A DNA stretch of 64,000 nt from Bathynomus jamesi (GCA_023014485.1 JAJOZX010009087.1:101112-165111), one strand, 5' to 3'; numbered from the stretch's first letter, positions 11,545 to 21,959 are shown. Made by a program: numbers and translations. Notes: generated by a model from the letters alone, not told the origin.

Positions 11545-12281
11545 TCAGTAAATCACCATACTTCTTTTCCCCTTCTGGTTAAAATGTATCCCGTCCAAAC
11601 CAAAGTATTCCCCATTTCCGTAGAATGTAGGCCAAAAATCGACAAACTTTAGGCCTTTTTCATCACACATGCATTTAACTCTTTTATTTATGCTAATGGC
11701 TTTACTTAGAGTATAGTCACTAGCACGCATTCGAGGGAGAAGTCCTACGACCATACCCATGTCTTGGTCGCGCGTCTTGCTCCGAAAATGTCCCCTTGAT
11801 TCCTTACCATAGAATCCCCAATTAAAAAGGATTCATCCTCCTCGTCAGCAAGTAAGTGAAACTTATTTTTGATGGTAATGGGTTCCAAATCCTTATGTTT
11901 TGGTTTTGGTTTGGAGGGTCTTTTATTTTTGACCAATTTGAATTCTTGTTCCCCCGTCCTATTTTCCGGAATAGTCACCGTGTTTTCCAAGCGTGTCACG
12001 CTTTGTTCTAGATGCTTAATCTTACAGTTTAAATCTGCTGGTGTGTTTTTAGTTTGATCTTGTCCACTGGGTTGGATTTCCAGTGCTACGAGCCTAGCTT
12101 CAAGCTTTTTTACTAATTCCTTTAGCTCTTTAACTTCCTTTTCGTGGTTATCTTTAAGTTTACAAAACAAACATACACTAAGGGATGTGATATCGCTGAT
12201 ACTACCTTCAGGGAAGTCAACGCACCACTGATTAACTTTACATTTAAAGCATTCTGCTTTCAATTTAGCTGGCCCTGCCAT
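11545..12281 (-). pseudogene. CR1 ORF1 (zinc finger, coiled coil), esterase block deleted, copy 1
   Basis: The start MAGPAKLKAECFKCK at 12281 is conserved in copies 7 and 8. Residues 10-45 hold a Cys pattern (CFKCK, WCVDF, CLFCK) that fits a zinc-binding/PHD-like finger, followed by a Lys/Glu-rich coiled coil at about 45-90. The SGNH start motif LIGDSMVRN is present near 11800. Compared with copy 7, about 200 bp are missing at 11759-11760, which removes the GGND block between LIGDS and MGMVVGLLPRM. The active-site Asp/His block (DGIHFNQKG) remains at 11570-11600. An esterase with GDS but no GND block should not work. Confidence 0.8.
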
Positions 12282-12721
12282 ATTTTCTCTTTTTTTTTTC
12301 TGAATACTCTGAATAAGAAAGCGTTCTAGCAATGAAAACTATAAAAAACGTTCTGACCAGTATATAAAAAGGGGGGGGGGGTGAATTCATCCCACGCGTA
12401 GACGCATCCACCTATTTGCAAGTGACGTTAATCCCTTCCAGAAGACTACACCTCTCGCTGCTGCCGCACCGACCAAAGGTCTTCCCAGGGCCGGACAGTC
12501 CCAAGCGTGTCGCAGCTACCAACTGACAAACACTCGCGACGCAGGCATCACGGATTTCCCGCCAGGAGCGACAGCGAGATGCAGCCCCTTACTAAGTCTT
12601 ACTAGTCACTCACAAGCGGCCAGACTCTTAGAATCCAGTGTTCAAGGGATATCCCACCAGACCCAGACTCTACGCCCGAGACTTTACGCTGGCCTGGCAG
12701 CCAGCTGGGCAGTAAAGCTCT
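12282..12721 (-). promoter_or_regulatory. CR1 copy 1 5'UTR, ORF1-proximal part
   Basis: Leader of the CR1 element, nearly identical to 39986-40426. It contains an A-rich run just before the ORF1 ATG and a tatataaaaagg-like box (12361-12371 on the plus strand). In sense orientation it begins beyond the gypsy insertion. LINE leaders hold the internal promoter, but the promoter here is inferred from position only. The last four bases (12718-12721, CTCT) are the gypsy target duplication. Confidence 0.65.
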
Positions 12722-13185
12722 TGTAGTGAATACTCTTATTTTAGTTTCAAGATAAATGTTAATTTTACCGTCTTGAATTTCGGAATAGCTATAAATTCAT
12801 TTTAAATTAGTTACCCATCATAATTCAATTGTAAACCACATTAATACTAATTTTATGTATACTATATTATTTTATTGTATGTAAACATAATTAATTATAA
12901 TCACAATTGTCAGTTAATTATTTATATTCAAATAATTATTTTAATCTAATACCATGTCCATTTTGCAAATAAATAATAGAAATCCAAGGGTTATATTTTC
13001 CATCCTTGGTACTGTCGCAGTTTCGCCTAACGGACTCAATACGGCTAGTGAGATAATCACTGGTTGGCACTTAACCAGCGGCAGTGCTTATGGCTACATC
13101 ATCCAGGTTAACCTATACCGGATAGATGCGCTACGGTCCCAAGCCGTAGCTTGCCTAGGCCCAACGACGACGACGAAAACCAACA
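12722..13185 (+). repeat. 5' LTR of gypsy element
   Basis: TG...CA long terminal repeat. It has an AT-rich first half and a GC-richer second half. A 7-bp stem hairpin (gctacgg / ccgtagc, loop tcccaag) lies at 13130-13150 near the 3' end and is kept in the 3' LTR. Confidence 0.92.
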
Positions 13186-13186
13186 A

Positions 13187-13204
13187 TTGGTGACCCGGAG
13201 TTGG
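13187..13204 (+). other. candidate primer-binding site of gypsy element
   Basis: ttggtgacccggagttgg lies one base after the 5' LTR, the standard position of a tRNA primer-binding site. I do not assign the tRNA. Confidence 0.6.
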
Positions 13205-13210
13205 ATTCCC

Positions 13211-13310
13211 CCCTTTTACCCGAACGACTAGGACTAGACTGTAACGTCGTTCGTGCCCACCCCCTTCACCCGAGCGACTAGGACCAGACTGTAACGTCGC
13301 TCGTGCCCTC
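13211..13310 (+). repeat. 50-bp tandem duplication in gypsy leader
   Basis: Two copies of a 50-bp unit containing cgaacgactaggact / cgagcgactaggacc and gactgtaacgtcg. The offset is 50 bp (13221 versus 13271). It lies between the primer-binding site and gag. Confidence 0.7.
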
Positions 13311-13415
13311 TGCCCCTCACCCCTGCCCGTGCGCTCTGTGCCTGCGCTCGTCTCAACCTCCACTCCTTCGTTGGTAATTGTCGTCTTGCTTGTACGTCAG
13401 CAAGCATAGGAGAAG

Positions 13416-14179
13416 ATGCCTGACGACGCTGGTGCCATCTCCCACTTGAGCGTAAAGCTCCCCGTCTTCTGGCCGGGTGATCCATTTATTTGGTTCCACC
13501 AAGTGGAATCACAATTCAACTTGGGAAGGATCACCGCTAGCAGGACAAAATACGATCATGTTTTATCCTCTCTACCAGCGAGCATCATCTCTGAAGTCCG
13601 TGACGTCATCGTGTCTACTTCCACGAGTGAGGACCCATACAACGATCTGAAGTCTGCCATCCTGTGCCGCACCACTGTCTCCGAGCGTGAGAAACTACAT
13701 CAGTTAATCTCAAAAGAAGAACTTGGAGACCGTAAGCCCACTCAAATGCTGAGGGCTATGCAGTGCGCTCTAGGCGAACGCGCACAACCTTCGATAAGGA
13801 CATCTTTAGACAGTTGTTCTTGCAGAAACTTCCTCCATCAGCTCAGCGTGTCTTGGCCACTATGGATCCTGCTACTCCAGTTGATAAACTAGCAGAAACT
13901 GCCGACAAAGTAGTGGAGATTGACACAGCTCCGGTCAACAACGTGAACACACAATCGGAACTGGAGTTGAAAGTGGAAGAGTTAAGTCAACAACTCACCC
14001 ACGTTTGTTCTCTGCTACAAAATCAACGGCAAAGAAGCCATTCTCGGTCAAGATTTACGAAGAGGCATCGTTCGAGTTCCGGGAAGATCTGCTTCTACCA
14101 CTCTAAATTTGGAAAGAAGGCTAGGAAGTGCATCTCCCCTTACAATTTTTCGTCGGAAAACCCCAGCAGCGAGTCCTAA
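13416..14179 (+). pseudogene. gypsy gag, frameshifted
   Basis: Gag forms the virus-like particle of the retrotransposon. The start MPDDAGAISHLSVKLP is at 13416. The region LPVFWPGDPFIWFHQVE is typical of arthropod gypsy capsids. The frame changes near 13785. The second part (to 14179) includes LPPSAQRVLATMD, a basic SRSRFTKRHRSSSG stretch and a reduced knuckle CFYHSKFGKKARKC near 14090-14130. The knuckle spacing is not the classic CCHC. The pol frame overlaps the end of gag from about 14128. Confidence 0.82.
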
Positions 14180-17100
14180 TGGCGTCTAGTACTCGCACTG
14201 CCAACCTGTTATTCATAAAGGACAGGAACTCTGGTGTCAATTTCTTGGTCGATACCGGAGCGTCAGTCAGTGTATTCCCTCAAAAACCTGGTCATACGCA
14301 CTTGGAATCTCCGCCTCTATACGCTGCTAACGGTTCACGCATACCCACGTACGGTACTCAGTCGCGTGAACTAAACTTGGGCCTTCACCGATCCTTCAAG
14401 TGGATTTTCATCTGTGCTCAAGTGCAGCATCCCATAATCGGCGCTGACTTCCTCCAGCATTTCAAACTCCTGGTGGATCTTGACAAGCGACGCTTATGCG
14501 ACCAGGCCACACTGCTTTCTGTTCTTGCCAAACAGGTTGCCCTTCCGGACGCCTCGAACTCTGCACTTTCCCTCGTTCCCCCTAATTCCATGTACCAGTG
14601 CCTTTTCCAGCGATATCCAGGAATTCTTCAACCGATGCAGATGGGTGATACCATTAAGCACACCATTACCCATCACATTACAACAAAAGGTCCCCCTGTG
14701 TTTGCAAAACCCAGACGTCTTGCCCCGGACAAACTGAAAGCTGCCAAATCGGAATTCCAGCTTATGATAGATCTTGGGATAATAAGACCTTCAAAAGCAG
14801 TTGGTCCTCTCCCCTACACCTGGTCCAGAAGAAGTCAGGAGACTGGAGACCATGTGGGATTACCGGTTTTTGAATTCGACAACCATCCCGGACCGATATC
14901 CGGTACCAAATGTCCAAGACTTTACTTCTCTTCTCCACGGCAAATCTATCTTCAGTAAATTAGACCTCGTTAAGGCTTTCCACCACATTCCCGTAGAGCC
15001 TTCGGATATTCCCAAGACTGCAGTTTGTACACCATTTGGGTTATTCGAATTTGTGAAGATGCCGTTCGGGGCTACGGAATGCTGCGCAAACCTTTCAGAG
15101 GTTTATAGATGAGGTCACCAGAGGCTTAGATTTTGTTTATGCCTACATCGATGATTTGCTTGTGGCCAGCTCAACGGAAGAGGAACATAAGGAACTTTTC
15201 ACTCCTCTTTCAACGCTTAGAACAATACGGTGTTACTATTATTGCATCTAAGTGTGTGTTTGCACAGCCAACCTTGGAATTTCTTGGTCACACGATTTCG
15301 CAGCACGGAATTACCCCCCTTCAGGACAAGTGTGAAGTGATAAAAAATTACCCTATGCCAAATAATCAGCGTGAGTTACGTCGGTTTCTAGGTTTGGTAA
15401 ATTATTACCACAAGTTCATTAAAAACTGTGCCAGTGTTCTTGCTCCTCTACACGCTATGATCACACACAAACGCAAGGTAACGAAATTGGTATGGTGTAG
15501 CGATAGTTTACAGGCGTTCGACAATGCCAAAAATGCTATCAATAGTGCATTGTCTCTGTCATTTCCTATCAGTGATGCCCCCCTAACTCTGACGGTCGAT
15601 GCATCAGATGTTGCGATCGGTGGGGTGTTGGAACAAACCATTAACGGTCAACAAGCACCCATCGCGTTTTACTCGAAAAAGCTGCAGCCAGCCCAAACGC
15701 GTTAGAGTGCTTTCGGACGTGAACTTCTTGCTATTTACTTAAACGTGAATCATTTTCAACATTTCCTTGAAGGCCGAGAGTTTTGTGTTTTTATCGACCA
15801 CAAACCTTTGGTCACTGTCTTCAATAAAAACAGCTGTAACCACTCTCCCAGAGTCATCAGGCAACTCGATTATATCTCGCAATTTACCACAGATATCCGC
15901 CACATCAAAGGTGTCTTGAACACTCCAGCGGATGCACTTTCAAGAATAGAGATTACTTCTGTTACCCTCAGCTCTACACTGTGGAATGCTATTGCACAGG
16001 ATCAAGATAAGGATACGGAACTACAAGACCTGCTCAGAGAAGACTCCACTCACTCACTTTCCCTCAAGAAAATGAGTATGCCAGGATTGTCTGTGCCCCT
16101 CTATTGCGACGTATCAACAGCTGCTATTCGCCCTTATGTCCCTCCATGTCACAGACAAGCAGTCTTCACGGATCTTCATAAGCCCTCCCATCCTGGTATC
16201 CGTGCTTCGCAACACCTGGTTACCTCTCGCTTTGTTTGGCCATCGATGCGGAAGGATGTCAAACATTGGACCAAAACGTGCCTTGCCTGCCAAAGTCCAA
16301 AGGCACACCAGGTCCCCCTTTGACGCATTTCCCCCCATCCCAGCGATTTGAGGTAATTCATGTAGACATTGTTGGCCCTCTTCCAGTGATTCAAGGCCAA
16401 CGTTATCTGCTCACCTGTCTCGACCGCTTTTCCAGATGGCCTGAAGCCATCCCACTTCCTGATATCCAAGCGGACACTGTTGCAAGAGCCTTTCTTCATG
16501 GATGGGTATCAAGATTTGGATTGCCGACAAAAGTCATCACTGACCAAGGTCGCCAATTTGAGTCTTCGCTTTGGAAGAAGTTTACCAGCTTGTTGGGTAC
16601 AGTACATGCGCATACCTGTGCGTATCATCCGCAAGCTAACGGCCTCGTCGAACGCTTCCATCGCCAGCTGAAGTCATCCTTATGTGTCACGAAGACTCCC
16701 ATTGGATGGATAAGCTTCCACTCGTGTTGCTTGGTATTCGCTCTGCATTTAAGAGTGATCTGAAGACTACAGCGGCTGAACTAGTCTATGGAACAACACT
16801 GCGGCTACCAGGTGGCTACTTCACTGCAGGGGATAAGTCATGTGATCCTACGGAATTCGCTCAAACACTTTCCTCTCACATGCAGTCCCTTCAGCCTGTT
16901 CCCCCTCGATTGACTAGCCAACAGAACATCTTTGTTTCCCCAGCCCTCCAGTCTTGCACCCACGTTTTCGTTCGTGTACCTGTCCCAAAACGGCCTCTCC
17001 AATGTCCATATGACGGGCCCTATGAAGTTCTCCGACGTACGCGCAAATCATTTCTCATCCAGCGCGGTTCCAAGGTCGACAAGGTTTCTATCGATCGTCT

Positions 17101-17200
17101 TAAGCCTGCGTTTTTGGAATCAACCTTAAGCGAGGTACATGTAGCTACCAAAAAGGTCCAGGGGAAATCTGTCGTTCGGAACTCTTTGAACTTCCTCTCT
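14128..17200 (+). pseudogene. gypsy pol: protease, RT, RNase H, integrase
   Basis: The domains are in order but spread over several frames. The protease motif FLVDTGASVSVFP (DTG at 14251-14259) is followed by IGADFLQHF. The RT includes FSKLDLVKAFHHIPV (about 14950-15000) and the active site YIDDLLVAS at 15144-15170. RNase H begins TVDASDVAIGGVLE near 15595. The integrase has an HHCC region with HPGIRASQHL and CLACQSPK (about 16180-16300), a core with VDIVGPLP near 16370, VITDQG near 16540 and NGLVERFHRQ near 16640. Breaks lie near 14830, 15110, 15705 (in-frame TAG), 16320 and 16680. It cannot make its own polyprotein. Confidence 0.9.
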
Positions 17201-17212
17201 GGTGGGGGAGTG
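17199..17212 (+). other. polypurine tract of gypsy element
   Basis: The purine-rich stretch tggtgggggagtg directly precedes the 3' LTR, where plus-strand synthesis is primed. Confidence 0.7.
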
Positions 17213-17676
17213 TGTAGTGAATACTCTTATTTTAGTTTCAAGATAAATGTTAATTTTACCGTCTTGAATTTCGGAATAGCTATAAATTCATTTTAAATTA
17301 GTTACCCATCATAATTCAATTGTAAACCACATTAATACTAATTTTATGTATACTGTATTATCTTATTGTATGTAAACATAATTAATTATATATCACAATT
17401 GTCAGTTAATTATTTATATTCAAATAATTATTTTAATCTAATACCATGTCCATTTTGCAATAAATAATAGGAATCCAAGGGTTATATTTTCCATCCTTGG
17501 TACTGTCGCAGTTTCGCCTAACGGACTCAATACGGCTAGTGAGATAATCACTGGTTGGCACTTAACCAGCGGCAGTGCTTATGGCTACATCATCCAGGTT
17601 AACCTATACCGGATAGATGCGCTACGGTCCCAAGCCGTAGCTTGCCTAGGCCCAACGACGACGACGAAAACCAACA
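17213..17676 (+). repeat. 3' LTR of gypsy element
   Basis: Same length as the 5' LTR (464 bp). By eye there are three substitutions and two compensating 1-bp indels. It is followed by the CTCT duplication at 17677-17680. Confidence 0.92.
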
Positions 17677-18234
17677 CTCTCTCACCTCAGAGCAGTACAG
17701 CCAAGCACCATCAATTAGTCACCAAAGAACGGTCGCAGGGGGCTGGTCAGGCCATTACGCGTTAGGAATGGGCTTAACGGGGCACTAGCCACACTCCATT
17801 CATCGCACTCCTACGCCTGGGACCCCTCCATCCCAGTCTCTCACAACCTACGAGCGTTAAATGGTGTTATTTATAGAGGTTCCAAAGCCTCTCTTCCCAC
17901 GCATGAGGTAGCAATAGGGTCCTAATAGTAAAAGAAGAGAAAAAGACTTAATACTAAAAGAAATTTTTTTTTTTTTTTTTTTTTTTTAGTCAGAGGAGAA
18001 CATCCTTATGTAAGTTAAAGGGACAGAGTAGGGATGGAATGGGGTCCTAGTAACCCACGGGACACGATTGTACAACATACTTTACCCGCCCTCCCGAAAG
18101 AGAGAGAGAACCTAAAGGAACTGGCAGCCAATTTCTTTAGAATCCCACGACTCGGGACCGGAGGGCTGTCACACCCCAAGTATAAAGTTTACAACATCCA
18201 GAAGAAATGTGCATAACCTTTACACCCCCTGCGG
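17677..18234 (-). promoter_or_regulatory. CR1 copy 1 5'UTR, 5'-terminal part
   Basis: Continuation of the leader after the gypsy insertion, matching 40423-40984. It holds a T-run on the plus strand (about 17966-17987), present in shorter form at 40713-40729. The extreme 5' end is CTCTCCGCAGGGGG on the minus strand and joins directly to the (CT)12 tail of copy 2. Confidence 0.7.
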
Positions 18235-18258
18235 AGAGAGAGAGAGAGAGAGAGAGAG
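18234..18258. repeat. (GA)12 microsatellite = 3' tail of copy 2
   Basis: Pure GA dinucleotide, directly followed by the family B 3' end ttacaaggagttacaagg. It joins the 5' end of copy 1 to the 3' end of copy 2. Confidence 0.95.
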
Positions 18259-18359
18259 TTACAAGGAGTTACAAGGAAAAGAAGTACCTCAAAAGGCCTT
18301 GCGGCCCATACCGAGGAGGTACCAATGGCAACGGGTGCCAGGGAAAATTTTGTACACAC

Positions 18360-19594
18360 TCAAATAGTGTGCAAGATTTGGTCTAACCTTTTCTTGAACT
18401 GATCCACAGACGAACTGTTCACAACTTCCGAAGGTAACCTGTTCCATGTGTCACAGATCTTATACGTAAAGTAATTCCCACACACACTAGTCCTAAACCT
18501 TTTCAAATTCAACTTCCAACCATTGTTGCGAGTTGGGTTATCATTTAAACTAAACATACTTCTAAAATCGACATCGGTGAACCCGCGTAAGAGCTTGAAA
18601 ACCTCGATCAGTTGACCGCGCAGCCTCCGAGTTTCAAGCGAAAACAAGTTCAGGGCGCGTAACCGTCGATTGTAGCCCATATGCCTAACGGAAGAGATTA
18701 ACTTTGTGGCCCTCGCCTGCACTCGCTCCAGCCTCTCAATATCTTCCCTGAGGGTGGGCGACCAGAACTGCACAGCATACTCCAGGTGCGGCCGAACAAG
18801 GGAATTGTACAGTGAGAGCACAATCTCCTCGTTTCGAAACTGAAATTGCCTCCTGATATAACTCAATAGTTTCTAGGCTCTCTTTTCCACCTCTACGCAC
18901 TGTTTCGTAAACTTAAGGTCGCTGCTAATTAGCACACCCAAGTCTTTTTCTAAATCAGTCACCTCGATATTACTACCCAACATCGAGTAGTCCGACTTGG
19001 GATTGGCGTAGCCAATGTGCATCACTTTGCATTTACCCAAGTTAAACGGCATTTGCCATTTTTCGGACCACTCTCCTATCCTACCTATGTCCGCACGCAG
19101 TTCCTCGGTCGCCTCCGACGTCCCAACATTGGCCCGAAGCTTGGTGTCATCAGCGAATTTGGCGATCCGCCTGATGATGCCACCGTCGATATCATTTATG
19201 TAAATGATAAACAACAGTGGCCCCAAAACGGAACCCTGATGAACCCCACTAGTGACCGAGGCCCAACCCGATCTAGCCCCTTTAATTACCACCCTCTGCC
19301 GCCTATTCCTCAGCCAGTTTTCAATCCACCTACCTATTTCCCCACCGATACCCAGCGCGCGCACTTTCGCCATTAGCCGGCGGTGAGGTACCTTATCAAA
19401 GGCTTTCTGAAAGTCGAGATAAAGTATATCAATCGCCCTACTCTTATCGTACTCACTCAACATGACGTGGAAAAACTCGAGCAAGTTGGTGAGACACGAC
19501 CTATGCCGTGTAAACCCATGTTGGGAGTCCCCAAGCAGCTTGTAGGAATCCAAATGGTCAACGATCTTATCCGCTATTATCCCTTCTAATAATT
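18360..19594 (-). pseudogene. CR1 ORF2 fragment, copy 2 (RT and C-terminus)
   Basis: RT from ADKIVDHLDSYKLLGD onwards. It shows GFTRHRSCLTNLLEF, LDFQKAFDKVPHRRL, GSVLGPLLFIIYINDID, active site FADDTKLRAN, and the C-terminal SLYNSLVRPHLEYAVQFW at 18360-18866. A stop in lieu of the QKLLGY codons near 18870 splits the frame. There is no endonuclease domain, so the copy is dead. Confidence 0.88.
19369..19594. repeat. 226-bp direct duplication, left copy
   Basis: Matches 20517-20743 with about five differences. The pair flanks the insert 19595-20516. It is CR1 family B RT sequence (minus strand). Confidence 0.85.
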
Positions 19595-20516
19595 CACTGG
19601 TCAACAAATTTTAAGGAATTTTTTGTATCTTTAATGAAAGTAGCCGATTCTTATGTATTTTTGCATGCTGAATTTGAAAATGATAGTGAAATTGTTTAAT
19701 TAGTTCGCGTTTTTAAGATATCATGGTAATTATTGTGTAAGTACTGGTAAAAATTTATCCCACAACATATATGTATTTTAAGGAGCACACTCACTTCAAT
19801 GTCGTTTCCTCTTGGCCTGTCTCTTGTACTCTGACTGTGTAGTGTCTCTTATTACTGACCAGCAGAAATCAGCCAGCATAGATGAATTCCACTTGCCCTG
19901 GTAACGTTTCAGCTGAAATCTGCTGATGAAAACGTTCCCCATGTTCGTCACTTACTTCACCAAGGTTTGCCGGGAAAAAGTCGAAATGGGAATGGAGGAA
20001 ATGAATTTTTAGAGACATGTTACATCCCATTCTTTGGTACGCCTTCAACATATTATCCACCAATTCATCTGCATTTGGAGCTCTGTTGTTTCCAAGGAAA
20101 TTTTGCGACACTGACTTGAACGAGACCCAAGCTTCTTTTTCTGCGCCCTCCAAAAGTGTCTCGAAATGTTCATCTTTCATCAGATTTCGTATATGAGGAC
20201 CAACAAATATGCCTTCCTTGATTTTTGCCTCACTGAGTCGAGGGAACTTCTGGAAAAGATACTTAAATGCCTTTCCATCCTTATTGAGTGCCTTCACAAA
20301 ATTTTTCATAAGCCCTAACTTAATATGTAACGGTGGTAGAAGTATTTTGCTTGGCTCTACTAATGGCTCGCACGAAACGTTTTTCACACCTGGCACTAAA
20401 CGTTCTCTTAGAGGCCATTCCTTCCTTTCATAATGCTGTGACCTAGCACGGCTGTCCCACTCGCAAAGGAAGCAGCAGTACTTCGTGTAACCCTGCTGGA
20501 GACCAAGTAACATGCC
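19595..20516 (-). other. insert of unknown origin between CR1 copies 2 and 3
   Basis: 922 bp unrelated to CR1. The right part codes for a protein on the minus strand (19796-20516). The left part (19595-19795) is AT-rich with no coding. No terminal inverted repeats, poly(A) or short target duplication is seen. It is flanked instead by the 226-bp CR1 duplication. Confidence 0.7.
19796..20516 (-). pseudogene. conserved protein fragment of unrecognised function
   Basis: About 240 residues, entered from the right boundary (YTKYCCFLCEWDSRARSQHY) without its own start region. A Cys-containing FLCEWDSR block is followed by LGLMKNFVKALNKDG, IFVGPHIRNLMKD and EHGERFHQQISA. After a 1-base frameshift near 19910 the frame continues KRYQGKWNSSMLADFCW and ends in TGA at 19796-19798. 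I recall proteins of this kind as uncharacterised predicted proteins in several invertebrates, often near transposons, but I cannot name the family or an activity. It is 5'-truncated, and in the same orientation as the surrounding LINEs. Confidence 0.6.
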
Positions 20517-20743
20517 GCCATTAGCCGGCGGTGAGGTACCTTATCAAAGGCTTTCTGAAAGTCGAGATAAAGTATATCAATCGCCCTACTCTTATCGTAC
20601 TCACTCAACATGACGTGGAAAAACTCGAGCAAGTTGGTGAGACACGACCTATGCCGTCTAAACCCATGTTGGGAGTCCCCAAGCAGCTTGTAGGAATCCA
20701 AATGGTCAACGATCCTATCAGCTATTATCCCCTTCTAATAATT
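20517..20743. repeat. 227-bp direct duplication, right copy
   Basis: Partner of 19369-19594. Here the sequence continues rightwards into CR1 copy 3 without interruption. Confidence 0.85.
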
Positions 20744-21906
20744 TACCTACAACTGAAGTGAGACTAATGGGACGATAGTTCCCTGGACTTTCGTGATCCC
20801 CTTTCTTAAAGATAGGGGTCACGTTGGCTTCCCTCCAGTCACCAGGCACCTGGCCCATCTCCAACGATTTGTTGAAGACTGTAGCCAGGTGGGGAGCCAC
20901 CTGGTCGCGCACTTCTCGCAACACTCTGGGGAGAAACTGGTCTGGCCCAGGAGCCTTAAACGCGCTCAGTTTGTCTATTCTATCGGCAACGACTGTCGCG
21001 GTACATCTAACACTATCCAGGCCAGCACCTTCGTGCCTCACGCCTGGCTCGGGGATGACGCGGGTATCCTCCCTGGTGAACACTCCCGCAAAGTACTCAT
21101 TAAGCACATTAGCGATGTCCGCGTCGGAGGTCCGCAGAACGCCGCTTCCGTCCTTTAACGGACCTATCATGCTTCTAATGGGCTTTCTACTATTAACATA
21201 ACTGAAGAATCCTTAGGGTTCCCCTTGCAGAGGCTTGCCACCCGTAGTTCTTCGTTACGTTTCGCTAGCCTAACCTTCGCCTTCACTTCCCTACACAGGC
21301 GGACATACGCTTCAGTGTTCTCGTGGGAACGATTGGCCTTCGCCCTCCTATACGCTACTTTCCTATTTCGGATAGCCGAAGCGATGTCACGATTGAACCA
21401 CTTAGGCTGCGTTGAAGCAGGGGTGACCGGTTTTGAGGGTATGGCAGCAGACTGCAGCACCATAAACTCGTCCCGGAATGCACTCCACACTCAACATCGC
21501 CGCCGAACCTCTAACCCCATCTCTCCTACGCTATCCCTGAGGCTAACAAAGTTCGCCCGCCGGAGATCGAGCTTACTGCCTCTCGAGTTACTACGCTTCA
21601 CCCGAGGGACGCACACACGGAACCTAATAAGACCGTGATCACTCCCGCCCAATTCGTCAACGGTGAGGCCAGTGACGAGGTTGTCTTCGGTCGTGAATAC
21701 TAAGTCTAGAACGCTTTCGCCTCGTGTAGGCTCGTTGACCCACTGAGTGAGGAAGTTCTCATCAGCAAAGTCAACTAGCCTCCTCCCTTCAGCATCGCAG
21801 TCCTGTTTTCCCACTTTATGCCGCGACAGTTGAAGTCTCCTAAAACTACACACACCCTATCCCCTAGCAGGCTACTGAGTTCGGTGTACAGGGCTGTATC
21901 CTCCTC
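20530..21906 (-). pseudogene. CR1 ORF2 fragment, copy 3 (APE end, linker, RT start)
   Basis: APE C-terminus near 21491-21906 (VVLGDFNCRGIKWENR, GSDHGLIRFRV). The linker at 21167-21490 contains SAFRDEFMVLQSAAIPSKPV. RT blocks at 20718-21170 include APGPDQFLPRVLREV, NVTPIFKKGDHESPGN and RPISLTSVVGKLLE, then SYKLLGDSQHGFRRHRS at 20530-20701. Frames break near 21790, 21490, 21170 and 20730. Confidence 0.87.

Positions 21907-21908
<2 letters not shown>

Positions 21909-21959
<51 letters not shown>

Larger units (their letters stand above)
12722..17676 (+). mobile_element. Ty3/gypsy LTR retrotransposon with 464-bp LTRs
   Basis: A complete LTR element. Both LTRs are 464 bp (12722-13185 and 17213-17676), begin TG and end CA, and differ by only about five changes. 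The 4-bp duplication CTCT flanks it (12718-12721 and 17677-17680). The empty site is at 40423-40426 in copy 8. Protein order is gag, protease, RT, RNase H, integrase, which is the Ty3/gypsy order. No envelope-like gene is present. The pol frame is broken many times although the LTRs are about 99% alike. Confidence 0.93.
1505..18234 (-). mobile_element. CR1-like LINE copy 1 (family A), full length but twice interrupted
   Basis: This copy reads right to left: 5'UTR (17677-18234 and 12282-12721), ORF1 (11545-12281), minisatellite-coded Pro-rich tail (about 11261-11470), ORF2 (9557-11199 and 1996-2931), 3'UTR (1515-1995). It is split by an I-clade LINE at 2932-9549 and a gypsy element at 12722-17676. 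Removing both gives a contiguous element that matches copy 4 (21909-25297) in ORF2 and copy 8 (39986-40984) in the 5'UTR. The 3' end is ggggggagagttacaagg, a degenerate (GA) tail on the plus strand. The 5' end abuts the (GA)12 tail of copy 2. Confidence 0.85.
18234..19594 (-). mobile_element. CR1-like LINE copy 2 (family B), 5'-truncated
   Basis: 3' part of a family B element: (CT)12 tail, 3'UTR to about 18360, and RT half of ORF2 to 19594. The 5' side ends abruptly in the RT at ctaataatt, where an unrelated 0.92-kb insert begins. The last 226 bp are repeated at 20517-20743 on the other side of that insert. Confidence 0.88.
20517..21908 (-). mobile_element. CR1-like LINE copy 3 (family B), truncated at both ends
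   Basis: Internal part of family B ORF2, from within the APE domain (5' end at ctcctcgagg, about 21908) to the middle of the RT. The 5' end runs straight into a 56-bp GA tract that is the 3' tail of copy 4. The 3' end is cut at the insert boundary 20516/20517. Copies 2 and 3 overlap by 226 bp, so they are either two copies or one copy with a duplicated break. Confidence 0.85.

Noticed and set aside
12954..13193. 79-codon frame inside the 5' LTR of the gypsy element
   Set aside because: It lies within the LTR and is only partly kept in the 3' LTR because of 1-bp indels. No protein similarity.
18030..18220. 60-codon plus-strand frame in the CR1 5'UTR
   Set aside because: The homologous region 40790-40970 does not keep the frame; it is leader sequence.
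20531..20761. Repeated plus-strand frames starting MRYLIKGFLKVEIKYINRP (also 19383, 28958, 31275, 36938)
   Set aside because: They recur because the LINE recurs. The sense strand of each is the RT of CR1 ORF2.
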